From Stenotrophomonas rhizophila (lineage in GTDB: Bacteria; Pseudomonadota; Gammaproteobacteria; Xanthomonadales; Xanthomonadaceae): a DNA stretch of 64,000 nucleotides. A program made the position numbers and the translations under genes. The stretch covers positions 248,001 through 312,000 of the forward strand of contig NZ_CP007597.1 in the NCBI RefSeq assembly GCF_000661955.1. The letters run 5' to 3'. The notes under the pieces are model-generated. The model was not told the DNA's origin, made no database searches, and saw only the letters and a program-made list of their open reading frames with translations. Shown here in pieces: positions 54,813-62,928 of the stretch (positions within the stretch are counted from its first letter, which is position 1; every line of letters begins with the position of its first letter).

Positions 54813-55928
54813 ATGACCAGCCAACTGAGCACCGCGTCCCACGCACCCGATCCGGGCATGCAGGTCACCACCTTCGAGAACCCGATGGGCATCGACGGGT
54901 TCGAGTTTGTCGAGTTCGCCGCGCCGGCCGGCCGCGCCGCCGAACTGCACGACTACTTCCGCAAGATGGGCTTCACCGCCGTGCTGCGCCACAAGCGCCG
55001 CGCCATCACCGTGTACCGCCAGGGTGACGTCAACTTCCTGGTCAACGAAGAACCCGATTCGTTCGCCTCGGACTTCGCTGAAAAGCACGGCCCGTGCGCC
55101 TGTGGTTTCGCCATCCGCTTCCAGAAGCCGGGTGACGAGGTGTTCCAGATGGCGCTGGGCAACGGCGCCGAAGCGATCGACTTCAAGCCGGACAGCAAGG
55201 CCGTGCCGGCCCCGGTCATCAAGGGCATCGGCGACTGCATGCTGTACCTGGTGGACCGCTATGGCGCCAACGGCAGCATGTTCGATACCGACTACGCGCC
55301 GATCGAAGGCGTCAACCAGCGCCCGACCGGGTTCGGCCTGACCTTCATCGACCACCTCACCCACAACCTGTACTTCGGCAACATGCAGCAGTGGTCGGAC
55401 TACTACGAGCGCCTGTTCAACTTCCGCGAGATCCGCTACTTCGACATCAAGGGCCTCAAGACCGGCCTGGTGTCCAAGGCGATGACTGCCCCGGACGGCA
55501 TCGTGCGCATCCCGCTCAACGAATCGTCCGATCCGAAGAGCCAGATCAACGAATACCTGGACGCCTACAAGGGCGAGGGCATCCAGCACATCGCCTGCTT
55601 CACCGACAACATCTACGACACCGTCGAGGCGATGCGTGCGCAGGGCGTGGAGTTCCTGGACACCCCGGACACCTACTTCGACGTGATCGACATGCGCGTG
55701 CCGGGCCATGGCGAAGACGTGGCGCGCCTGGCCAGGAACAAGATCCTGATCGACGCCGATCCGGAAACCAAGCAGCGCAAGCTGCTGCAGATCTTCACCA
55801 CCAACTGCATCGGCCCGATCTTCTTCGAGATCATTCAGCGCAAGGGCAACGAAGGCTTCGGCGAAGGCAACTTCACCGCGCTGTTCGAGAGCATCGAACG
55901 CGACCAGATGAAGCGCGGCGTGCTGTAA
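54813..55928 (+). CDS. hppD: 4-hydroxyphenylpyruvate dioxygenase
   Basis: A 371-residue Fe(II) enzyme that converts 4-hydroxyphenylpyruvate to homogentisate in tyrosine catabolism. The two VOC-type halves are visible. The iron ligands are His in [10 protein letters not shown] near 174-178, His in [11 protein letters not shown] near 253, and Glu in [10 protein letters not shown] near 338. FEFVEFAAP near 32 is the conserved N-terminal strand. The ATG at 54813 ([10 protein letters not shown]) follows TTTGGAGCC, a good ribosome-binding site. Its regulator lies upstream on the other strand, and hmgA follows. Confidence 0.95.
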   Translation: MTSQLSTASHAPDPGMQVTTFENPMGIDGFEFVEFAAPAGRAAELHDYFRKMGFTAVLRHKRRAITVYRQGDVNFLVNEEPDSFASDFAEKHGPCACGFAIRFQKPGDEVFQMALGNGAEAIDFKPDSKAVPAPVIKGIGDCMLYLVDRYGANGSMFDTDYAPIEGVNQRPTGFGLTFIDHLTHNLYFGNMQQWSDYYERLFNFREIRYFDIKGLKTGLVSKAMTAPDGIVRIPLNESSDPKSQINEYLDAYKGEGIQHIACFTDNIYDTVEAMRAQGVEFLDTPDTYFDVIDMRVPGHGEDVARLARNKILIDADPETKQRKLLQIFTTNCIGPIFFEIIQRKGNEGFGEGNFTALFESIERDQMKRGVL

Positions 55929-55975
55929 CGTAACCCGGCAGGTCCGGCGCGGCTCCCGCCACGCCGGACCCATCC

Positions 55976-56042
55976 GTACCGCCGGGCTCTGCCCGGCCGC
56001 TGCAATGCCGGACATGCCCGTAGAGCCGGGCTCTGCCCGGCT
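55976..56042 (+). repeat. Two GTAG-type REPs between hppD and hmgA
   Basis: GTACCGCCGGGCTCTGCCC (55976-55998) and GTAGAGCCGGGCTCTGCCC (56020-56042) are direct repeats of the type seen downstream of speA, here inside an operon gap of 167 bp. They may attenuate or stabilise the message between the two genes. Confidence 0.75.
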
Positions 56043-56094
56043 GCTCCAACGCACTACCCATTGCACACCTCCCAGGCTCCGCCAGGACACACAG

Positions 56095-57396
56095 ATGAGC
56101 ACCTCCATCACCGCCCGCGGTTACCAGACCGGCTTCGGCAACGAGTTCGCCACCGAGGCCGTCCCCGGCGCGCTGCCGGTAGGGCGCAACTCGCCACAGC
56201 GGGTGGCGCATGGCCTGTACGCCGAACAGCTGTCGGGCACTGCGTTCACCGCACCGCGCGGCAGCAACCGGCGCAGCTGGGTGTACCGGATCCGCCCGGC
56301 GGTGGCGCACGGTGAGTTCACTGCCTACGCCCAGCCGCACCTGCACGGCGACTTCGCCGCGGGGGCGGTGTCGCCCAACCAGCTGCGCTGGGACCCGCTG
56401 CCGCTGCCCGGCACCCCCACCGATTTCATCGATGGCCTGTACACCATGGGCGGCAACGGCGCGCCCGACGCGCACCATGGCGTGGGCATCCACCTGTACG
56501 CGGCCAACGCCGACATGCAGGGCCGCTACTTCTACAACGCCGACGGCGAGCTGCTGATCGTGCCGCAGCTGGGTCGCCTGCGCCTGCTCACCGAGCTGGG
56601 CGTGGTCGAGATCGAGCCGCAGCAGGTGGCGGTGATCCCGCGTGGCGTGCGCTTCCGGGTTGAACTGCCCGACGGCCAGGCTCGTGGCTACATCTGCGAG
56701 AACTTCGGCGCCCTGCTGAAGCTGCCTGACCTGGGGCCCATCGGCTCCAACGGCCTGGCCAACCCGCGCGATTTCGAAACGCCGCAGGCTGCCTTCGAAA
56801 ACATCGAGGGGGACTTCGAGTTGATCGCCAAGTTCGGCGGCCAGCTGTGGCGCGCGCCCATCGGGCACTCGCCGCTGGACGTGGTCGCCTGGCACGGCAA
56901 CTACGCGCCGTACCGCTATGACCTGCGCCGCTTCAACACCATCGGCTCGATCAGCCACGACCATCCGGATCCGTCGATCTTCCTGGTGCTGCATTCGCCC
57001 AGCGACACCCCGGGGACCAGCAACATGGACTTCGCCATCTTCCCGCCGCGCTGGCTGGTGGCGCAGGACACGTTCCGGCCGCCGTGGTTCCACCGCAACA
57101 TCGCCAGCGAGTTCATGGGCCTCATCCACGGTGCCTACGACGCCAAGGCGGCCGGCTTCGTGCCCGGGGGCGCCTCGCTGCACAACTGCATGAGCGGGCA
57201 CGGCCCGGACGCGGCCACGTTCGACAAGGCCTCGGCGGCTGACCTGAGCAAACCGGACGTGATCAAGGACACCATGGCCTTCATGTTCGAAACCCGTGGG
57301 GTGATCCGCCCGACCGCGCAGGCCATGGACGCCGAGCACCGGCAGCGCGATTACCAGCAGTGCTGGCAGGGCCTGAAGGCGAACTTCACCGCGTGA
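56095..57396 (+). CDS. hmgA: Homogentisate 1,2-dioxygenase
   Basis: A 433-residue cupin enzyme that opens homogentisate to maleylacetoacetate. The N-terminus reads [17 protein letters not shown], typical of the family. The iron ligands lie in the C-terminal part: His in [14 protein letters not shown], with Glu, and His in [26 protein letters not shown] supplies the second cupin strand. Loss of this enzyme causes pyomelanin in many bacteria. It follows hppD by 166 bp and overlaps the next gene by four bases (GTGA). Confidence 0.95.
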   Translation: MSTSITARGYQTGFGNEFATEAVPGALPVGRNSPQRVAHGLYAEQLSGTAFTAPRGSNRRSWVYRIRPAVAHGEFTAYAQPHLHGDFAAGAVSPNQLRWDPLPLPGTPTDFIDGLYTMGGNGAPDAHHGVGIHLYAANADMQGRYFYNADGELLIVPQLGRLRLLTELGVVEIEPQQVAVIPRGVRFRVELPDGQARGYICENFGALLKLPDLGPIGSNGLANPRDFETPQAAFENIEGDFELIAKFGGQLWRAPIGHSPLDVVAWHGNYAPYRYDLRRFNTIGSISHDHPDPSIFLVLHSPSDTPGTSNMDFAIFPPRWLVAQDTFRPPWFHRNIASEFMGLIHGAYDAKAAGFVPGGASLHNCMSGHGPDAATFDKASAADLSKPDVIKDTMAFMFETRGVIRPTAQAMDAEHRQRDYQQCWQGLKANFTA

Positions 57397-58160
57397 GCGC
57401 GACCTTGCCGCACGCGTCACTGAACCTGTTGCACGAGGCGGCCATCTCGTTGCGGCTGCCTGCCAGATCGCGTTTTGTTGGTGAGCATATCGAGGGTCTG
57501 CACCTGCGCGGCGTCAGCCTGGAAGCGCCGCTGTTCGAGCGCTGCACGCTGGAGCGTACCGTCTTGGAGGGCTGCGATATGTCCGAGGTGCGGTTCTTCG
57601 CGCGCACCGTGATGGACGCCTGCCAGTTCACCCGTGTCGACTTTCGCGCCAGTGGCCTCAATGACACCGTGTTTCGCGGCTGCGTCTTCGACACCTGCGA
57701 TTTCCGCCAGAGCCGTTTCGATGCCTGCGTGCTCGACGGCTGCACCTTCATCAACTGCCGGATCGTCGACACCGGCATGCCGGCACACGCCACCACCGGC
57801 TGCCGGTTCGAGGGCGTGCTGAAGGACGTGAGGTTTGTTGCCGCCGGCGCACCGGCCTTGCTGGATGCGGACTTCAGCGCCTGCGTTCTGGACTACGTGT
57901 CCTTCGAGAACTGCCGGCTGGATAACGTCATTCCGCCACGCGATCCGCGCCATGTTTTCCTGCCGGATATCGCCGCACGTGCGCGCCGGGCGTTGGAGGC
58001 GTTGTCCGCGGCACCGGCCGATGCCGCCACCAAGGTGCTCACGCGCCGCCTTCGCCGCTACGCGCAGATGCAGGGCGACATCCTGAATCTGGACAACCTG
58101 CGCCATGTAGAAGAACCGGCGGTGGCAGAGGCGTTGATTGCGGCGCTGGCTGCACCCTGA
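57393..58160 (+). CDS. Pentapeptide-repeat protein, translationally coupled to hmgA
   Basis: A 255-residue protein with GTG start overlapping the hmgA stop. Residues about 30-185 form a beta-solenoid of A(D/N)LxF-type pentapeptides with many Cys ([45 protein letters not shown]). Its C-terminal 60 residues are helical. The high Cys count is notable. Pentapeptide proteins can mimic DNA (Qnr-like) or act as adaptors; no function is apparent here. The coupling suggests coexpression with tyrosine catabolism, which may be only polarity. Confidence 0.8.
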   Translation: MSATLPHASLNLLHEAAISLRLPARSRFVGEHIEGLHLRGVSLEAPLFERCTLERTVLEGCDMSEVRFFARTVMDACQFTRVDFRASGLNDTVFRGCVFDTCDFRQSRFDACVLDGCTFINCRIVDTGMPAHATTGCRFEGVLKDVRFVAAGAPALLDADFSACVLDYVSFENCRLDNVIPPRDPRHVFLPDIAARARRALEALSAAPADAATKVLTRRLRRYAQMQGDILNLDNLRHVEEPAVAEALIAALAAP

Positions 58161-58298
58161 CGTGTCACCGCAGGCAACGCGCGGAAGCACCGTCATCGCC
58201 GAGACGCCGCAGAGCAGTTGACTGCTCATTCTCTCCCCGCGTTGGTCGGGGTGCGTAGGATGCCGCGGGTCAGCGCCAGGAGAGATTCGTGCCTGCCC

Positions 58299-58601
58299 TC
58301 AATCGCGGTTCGAGTGGCGTCGGGTCACTAGCACGCGATCAATGCGAACCTCATCTGCCTCACGCTGGTAGGCAATGAGGTGCCTACCGTCGCGCGTTGC
58401 ATAGATGAACGTTCCTTCCACCCAGCCCGGCCGATAAAGCGCGGCACCGTCCAGTGCGTTGCCTTCCTGCTCAATCGCCTCATCGCGCTCAACAGCTGCA
58501 GTGAACAGCTGCGGGTCGGGTACTTCACAGGCGCGCTCAAGCGCCTCGACCAACCGCGCTGTTCTGTCCTCGATGGCGCGCCTGCTCCAGGCAACCGTCA
58601 T
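58299..58601 (-). CDS. RelE/ParE-family toxin candidate
   Basis: A 100-residue protein of the size and pattern of a type II toxin. MTVAWSRRAIEDRTARLVEALE gives the N-terminal strand and helices, and GTFIYATRDGRHLIAYQ and VRIDRVLVTRR the central and last strands. The start overlaps the stop of the upstream gene (ATGA, 58598-58601). It resembles RelE/ParE more than other folds; catalytic residues are not certain. ParE toxins poison gyrase; RelE cleaves mRNA. Confidence 0.68.
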   Translation of the reverse strand: MTVAWSRRAIEDRTARLVEALERACEVPDPQLFTAAVERDEAIEQEGNALDGAALYRPGWVEGTFIYATRDGRHLIAYQREADEVRIDRVLVTRRHSNRD

Positions 58602-59065
58602 TTTGTGCGTGCGTTGCGCTTCATTGCCGACTGAAGATCGCGGCTGAGCCGTGCCTTCAGTGCATCCATCTGCTGGCGTGCTTCGACGCTGGACAATGCG
58701 GGTCGTGCGTCTGCACGTGATTCCGCTACGGCGTCCCTGATCTGATCGAGGTACGCGGCATCATCGTGCAGTTGCTTCAGTGCATGTGCCCGATCCGGGC
58801 GCGAGCGACGCGTGGGATCGGCGCCTGCCGTTGCCGTGGCATCCACGCGATACCGCGTGATGCCCAGCTTGGAAAGCACCCGCGCAGCGGCCTGGACGCC
58901 GGAGAACAGACGCGGCGCACCATCCTTGGTGCCCAAGGCCCGCTCGCTGTTTTCCAAGGCGAAGGTGATCGTGTAGCCATCGGCTGCTGCAACCAAGGTC
59001 GTTTCCCGCACGCTGCCGGCCCCAGCCAGCTCGCGGGCAGTCGCCAGTTTGATCGTGCTGACCAT
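58598..59065 (-). CDS. Antitoxin candidate upstream of the ParE/RelE-like toxin
   Basis: A 155-residue protein preceding the toxin gene with a four-base overlap. Residues 1-75 (STIKLATARELAGAGS, TTLVAAADGYTITFALEN) are beta-rich and the rest helical (LSKLGITRYRV, AEARQQMDALKARLSRDLQ). It resembles ParC-like partition-associated proteins found with such toxins on plasmids, an assignment made only from memory. The start at 59065 follows TTGGGAGTCC, a good ribosome-binding site. No DNA-binding motif is clear. Confidence 0.6.
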   Translation of the reverse strand: MVSTIKLATARELAGAGSVRETTLVAAADGYTITFALENSERALGTKDGAPRLFSGVQAAARVLSKLGITRYRVDATATAGADPTRRSRPDRAHALKQLHDDAAYLDQIRDAVAESRADARPALSSVEARQQMDALKARLSRDLQSAMKRNARTK

Positions 59066-59206
59066 GATGGACTCCCAATCAATAGTTACATGGGAATCAT
59101 ACATCAATGAATTCTCTGGCTCGGACGATGCCTGACACCGTGCCCGCAGCGTCCGGCCATGTCCAATTCAAGGTCTTCATCACAACCAGCATCGCGCAAT
59201 AGGTGA

Positions 59207-59731
59207 TCAAACGGCGAGCGTCTGGAACCCGTCCACCTGATCCTTCGGCAGCACTTCCAGCAGGCGCTGGCGGACCCGCTCGGCATAGCCGGGCGAGGTG
59301 AGCGCGGGCAGCGCATCCAGCGCGGTATGCAGGCCGGCGATCACCGCCTCGTCGCTGCGTGCCTGCTGCAGCGCATGCAACAGCGCCGCCGCGTGGGGGT
59401 GCCGTTGCAGTTCCAGGATGCCCAGCAGGTAGATGCGCGCGGCCACCAGCGAGCGCCGGCGCTCGGTCGGGGCTGCCGCGGGTGCCGCGGGCGTCGGCAC
59501 CGGCTCAGGGGCGGGCGGTGGCGTGGGCTCGGCCGCCGCGTTGGACACCAGGTACCCGGCCTGGATCAGCTGGATCACCATTGCTGACGCTTCCGGCCCG
59601 ATCATGGCGGTGAGCTGCGGCAGATCGCGTTGGCCGTCGCACAGGATCAGCAGGCGGCGCTGGCGCATGTCCAGGGGCGCACGGTGGGCCTGCAGGGCGG
59701 TGCGGGCGAGGTCGGTCTTGCGCGGTTGCAT
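59207..59731 (-). CDS. Hypothetical protein, possibly a DUF-type regulator
   Basis: A 174-residue protein. MRQRRLLILCDGQRDLPQLTAM and ASAMVIQLIQAGYLVSN form a helical domain in residues 20-70, resembling a winged-helix. A Pro/Ala linker follows, then a helical C-terminus (RIYLLGILELQRHPHAA...). I cannot name its family. It stands alone on its strand, 133 bp from the divergent lipoprotein gene. The start at 59731 was chosen because upstream residues look non-coding. Confidence 0.6.
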   Translation of the reverse strand: MQPRKTDLARTALQAHRAPLDMRQRRLLILCDGQRDLPQLTAMIGPEASAMVIQLIQAGYLVSNAAAEPTPPPAPEPVPTPAAPAAAPTERRRSLVAARIYLLGILELQRHPHAAALLHALQQARSDEAVIAGLHTALDALPALTSPGYAERVRQRLLEVLPKDQVDGFQTLAV

Positions 59732-59864
59732 GGGCGTGGGGTCGATGCGGTGCAGGCCGAGCCTGAACGCGGCAGGTGAAACCGCGATGACAATCACGTT
59801 CCTGCATGCAGCCACTGCACAGCGTTCGCGCTAGGCTGCCGACCACCGACTGGAGGAAGTGCAG

Positions 59865-60476
59865 ATGAAGCAGCTGGGAAGCGTTCTGGCATTGGGCATC
59901 GCGTTGGCACTCAGCAGCTGCGAGCGCACCCCTGAAACCCCGTCGAAGGACGCAGAGGCCGCCGTGCCGACGCCGGTCGACACAGCGCCGGCCGCGCCCG
60001 CCGCCGCGCCCGCAGCGCAGGACCCGGCCGCCGCCGGCCCGGCGCGGCTGGATGGGTATGGTCCGCTGACCCTGGGCAGCACCTTGGACGAGGTGCGTGC
60101 CGCCTGGAAGGCGCCGCTGCAGGGCGAGGTGCCGGACGATTACTGCCATGCACTGCGCCCGCAGGGGGCGCAGGCCGAGGATGTGATCCTGATGATCGAA
60201 GGCAAGCGTCTGGTCCGCTACGACGTGCGCAACGACCGCATCACCGCGCCCGGTGGCGGCAAGGTCGGCATGTCGCTGGGCCAGCTGCAGACCCTGTACC
60301 CCGACCGCGGCGATGTCACCCCGCACAAGTACGACGAAAAGGGCCACAACCTGCGCGTGCGGCCGGCCACCGAGGGCGGCGCGCTGATCAACTTCGAGAT
60401 CAACGGCGACGGCAATGTCAGCGCCTGGCGGGTCGGCCAGACCCCGCAGGTGGACTACGTCGAAGGCTGCTCGTAA
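59865..60476 (+). CDS. Hypothetical lipoprotein
   Basis: A 203-residue lipoprotein. Signal VLALGIALALSSC ends in lipobox LSSC (Cys about residue 19). A Pro/Ala-rich linker to residue 60 leads to a small domain (residues 62-203: YGPLTLGSTLDEVRAAWKA, DYCHALRPQGAQAEDVIL, KVGMSLGQLQTLYPD). Two similar halves with LGxTxxEV and MSLGQL may be a duplicated fold. The ATG at 59865 follows GGAGGAAG. Function unknown. Confidence 0.72.
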   Translation: MKQLGSVLALGIALALSSCERTPETPSKDAEAAVPTPVDTAPAAPAAAPAAQDPAAAGPARLDGYGPLTLGSTLDEVRAAWKAPLQGEVPDDYCHALRPQGAQAEDVILMIEGKRLVRYDVRNDRITAPGGGKVGMSLGQLQTLYPDRGDVTPHKYDEKGHNLRVRPATEGGALINFEINGDGNVSAWRVGQTPQVDYVEGCS

Positions 60477-60596
60477 GCCTGCTGCGGCGCGCGCCGTGGG
60501 CAGGCCGCGCCGCTTCTGCCCAGGGGCGCCCGATTCCCTCACCCCCTGCGTGCGGTCTGGCTCTAGAATCGGCCCATTGATGCCTGGGGATTGCCG

Positions 60597-61553
60597 ATGA
60601 TTGCTGCCACTGCTTGGTTCCTGCTGGGATTGCTGCTGCTGGCACTGGGCGGCGATTCGATCGTCAAGGCGGCCTCCGGCCTGGCCCAGCGCTTCGGCGC
60701 CTCGCCGTTCATGGCCGGGCTGCTGCTGGTGGCCTTCGGCACCTCGCTGCCGGAACTGGTGGTCAACGCGCGTGCGTTCGTGGTGGGAGCCGAAGAGCTC
60801 GCGCTGGGCAACGCGGTGGGCAGCAACATCGTCAACGTCGGCCTGACCCTGGGCCTGGCCGCGCTGGCGGCCCCGCTGCTGGTGCGCGCGCGGCTGCTGT
60901 CGCCGCTGCTGGTGATGGTGGCGGTGGCGAGCCTGGCGCTGATCGTGTTCGGCCTGGACGGCGTGGTGACGCGCTGGGAAGGCGGCCTGCTGCTGCTCGG
61001 CTTCGTGGCATCGCTGGTGTTCGTGCTGCGCCGCGCGCGGCTGGAATCGGACCCCGTGCGCGAGGCCATCGCCGGCTATGCGATGACCCGCACCGGCCTG
61101 TTCCTCAACCTGTTGCGGGTGGTGTTCGCCGGGCTGTGCCTGTACTACGGCGCGCGCTGGATCGTGCAGGCCGCGCCGGTGTTCGGCGCGGGGCTGGGCT
61201 GGTCGCCGTTGCTGGTGGGCCTGTTGCCGGTGGCCATTGGCACCGCGCTGCCCGAGGTGGCGGCGGCGGTGGCCGCGGCACGGCGCGGGCAGGGCGACAT
61301 GGTGCTGGGCCACGTGATCGGCTCGAGCCTGTTCAACCTGCTGGTGGTGGTGGGCGGCATGGCCGCACTGCGGCCGCTGGCGGTACCGGCGTCGTTCGTG
61401 CGCCTGGAGCTGCCGGCGGCGATCGCCTTCGTGCTGGTGCTGTACCCGATGCTGCGTGGCGACCTGACCATCAGCCGCCGCGAAGGCGGCGTGCTGCTGG
61501 TGGCGTTCCTGGGCTGGGTGGCGCTGGAGCTGGCGCTGGTCTGGGGCGGCTGA
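60597..61553 (+). CDS. Calcium/sodium antiporter of the CaCA family (YrbG/CaxA-like)
   Basis: A 318-residue inner-membrane exchanger with about ten helices. The two inverted alpha repeats are visible: FGTSLPELVVN...GNAVGSNIVNVG near 45-80, and IGTALPEVAAAV...GHVIGSSLFNL near 215-250. These form the Ca2+/Na+ binding site in K+-independent exchangers. The ATG at 60597 follows TGGGGATTG; a TTG at 60591 is possible. It is followed by a 40-bp-period REP array. Confidence 0.87.
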   Translation: MIAATAWFLLGLLLLALGGDSIVKAASGLAQRFGASPFMAGLLLVAFGTSLPELVVNARAFVVGAEELALGNAVGSNIVNVGLTLGLAALAAPLLVRARLLSPLLVMVAVASLALIVFGLDGVVTRWEGGLLLLGFVASLVFVLRRARLESDPVREAIAGYAMTRTGLFLNLLRVVFAGLCLYYGARWIVQAAPVFGAGLGWSPLLVGLLPVAIGTALPEVAAAVAAARRGQGDMVLGHVIGSSLFNLLVVVGGMAALRPLAVPASFVRLELPAAIAFVLVLYPMLRGDLTISRREGGVLLVAFLGWVALELALVWGG

Positions 61554-61583
61554 GAAGCCGCGTCGGCGACCACGCGCTCCGGG

Positions 61584-61770
61584 GTAGAGCCGACCGTTGG
61601 TCGGCTGCTCTTCGGCACGATGCGCGCAGCCGACCAACGGTCGGCTCTACCGGGCGTGGGTTGAGGCAGCCGACCAACGGTCGGCTCTACCGGGCGTGGG
61701 TTGGGGCAGCCGACCAACGGTCGGCTCTACCGGACGTGGATTGGGGCAGCCGACCAACGGTCGGCTCTAC
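61584..61770. repeat. GTAG-type REP array with exact 40-bp period
   Basis: One forward element starts at 61584 (GTAGAGCCGACCGTTGGTC). Four reverse elements (GCAGCCGACCAACGGTCGG, ending CTAC) start at 61626, 61666, 61706 and 61746, exactly 40 bp apart, with near-identical spacers. The last CTAC (61767-61770, on the reverse strand GTAG) contains the TAG stop of mrpG. Confidence 0.92.
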
Positions 61771-62144
61771 CGGGTCTGTTCGCCTTCCGGGCGCGGCGGC
61801 GGCAGCTGTTCTTCCTTGGCGGTTTCATGGCCGGGCAGGCTGGGGCGCTTTTCCATCATCAGCGACAACGCCGCCTTGGCCATCATGTGCGCGCTGATCG
61901 GGGCGGTGATGAACAGGAACACGGTGATCAGCAGCTCGCGCGGCTGCGGGTCCTGGCCCAGGAAGATGTGGTAACACACCGATCCCACCAGCACGCAGCC
62001 CACGCCCAGCGTGCTGGCCTTGGTGGGAGCGTGCAGGCGCTTGAAGAAGGTCGACAGCTTCACCAGCCCCAACGCGCCCACCAGGATGAAGAAGCAGCCG
62101 AACAGCAGCAGGATCGACAGCACGATCTGGATGAAGGTGATCAT
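61767..62144 (-). CDS. mrpG: Mrp-type Na+/H+ antiporter subunit G
   Basis: A 125-residue membrane protein with three helices (FIQIVLSILLLFGCFFILVG, TLGVGCVLVGSVCYHI and LLITVFLFITAPISAHM). LHAPTKASTLG is the conserved MrpG/PhaG loop. Its hydrophilic tail (EEQLPPPRPEGEQTR) is unusually long, and its TAG stop (61767-61769) is the TAG of a GTAG REP. The start overlaps the mrpF stop by four bases. Mrp antiporters export Na+ against proton import and help alkali and salt tolerance. Confidence 0.9.
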   Translation of the reverse strand: MITFIQIVLSILLLFGCFFILVGALGLVKLSTFFKRLHAPTKASTLGVGCVLVGSVCYHIFLGQDPQPRELLITVFLFITAPISAHMMAKAALSLMMEKRPSLPGHETAKEEQLPPPRPEGEQTR

Positions 62145-62425
62145 TCCACGATGTCCCGGCGCAGCACGAACTTGCTCAGCACCACCGTGCTGCCGAAGCC
62201 GAGCATGGCGATGATCAGCGCCGCTTCGAAATACACCGCCGAGTTGAGGTACATGCCGAACAGCATCAGCTCGGCGATGGCTGTCACCGACAGCGTGTCC
62301 AGCGCCAGGATGCGGTCCGGCACGGTGGGGCCGCGCAGCAGGCGCCAGGTGGCCAGCAGCATGGCCAACCCGACCACGTGCATGCACACCACCATGGTGG
62401 TCTGGATGAAGGTGTAACCGGTCAT
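62141..62425 (-). CDS. mrpF: Mrp-type Na+/H+ antiporter subunit F
   Basis: A 94-residue membrane protein with three helices. RGPTVPDRILALDTLSV is the MrpF signature, followed by AELMLFGMYLNSAVYFEAAL and FGSTVVLSKFVLRRD. The start MTGYTFIQTT overlaps the mrpE stop by four bases. The operon order here, E then F then G, is the canonical one. Confidence 0.9.
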   Translation of the reverse strand: MTGYTFIQTTMVVCMHVVGLAMLLATWRLLRGPTVPDRILALDTLSVTAIAELMLFGMYLNSAVYFEAALIIAMLGFGSTVVLSKFVLRRDIVE

Positions 62426-62928
62426 GGGAAGATCTCCATCAGCGGGGCTTCGTAGCGGTGCTTGATCTGCCGGATCAGCTCGTCCGGGTCGTCCAGGTGC
62501 AGCACGTGCACCAGCAGGTGGCGACGGTCGTCGGACAACGCGGCCGACACCGTGCCCGGGGTCAGCGTGATCATGCTGGTGAGCGCGGCGATGCCATGGA
62601 TGTTGGCAATGTCCAGCGGCAACCAGATGAAGCCGGGGTGGATGCGGCGTTCCGGGCCCAGCACCTGGATCGCCACGCGGATGTTGGACACCAGGATGTC
62701 CCACAGGGTCACACAGAGCAGCTTGGGGACCGGCTTGAGCGACCCGATGCGGGCGAACTCGCGGTCCAGGCGCGCGGCGAACAGCGGCACCACCAGGCCC
62801 AGCAGCATGCCCAGCACGAATTGGCCGAAGGTGAAGCTGTCGGACATCAGCAGCCAGAACGCCACCACCATCACGCTCAGCGACGGCGAGGGAATCAGGC
62901 GCTTGTACAGCGACGGTTTGCGCGTCAT
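62422..62928 (-). CDS. mrpE: Mrp-type Na+/H+ antiporter subunit E
   Basis: A 168-residue membrane protein. Two or three N-terminal helices (SVMVVAFWLLMSDS, FVLGMLLGLVVPLFAA) are followed by a cytosolic part with DILVSNIRVAIQVLGPE and TSMITLTPGTVSAALSDDR, the conserved MrpE motif. Overlaps its neighbours by four bases on each side. Role: assembly and stability of the complex. Confidence 0.9.
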   Translation of the reverse strand: MTRKPSLYKRLIPSPSLSVMVVAFWLLMSDSFTFGQFVLGMLLGLVVPLFAARLDREFARIGSLKPVPKLLCVTLWDILVSNIRVAIQVLGPERRIHPGFIWLPLDIANIHGIAALTSMITLTPGTVSAALSDDRRHLLVHVLHLDDPDELIRQIKHRYEAPLMEIFP

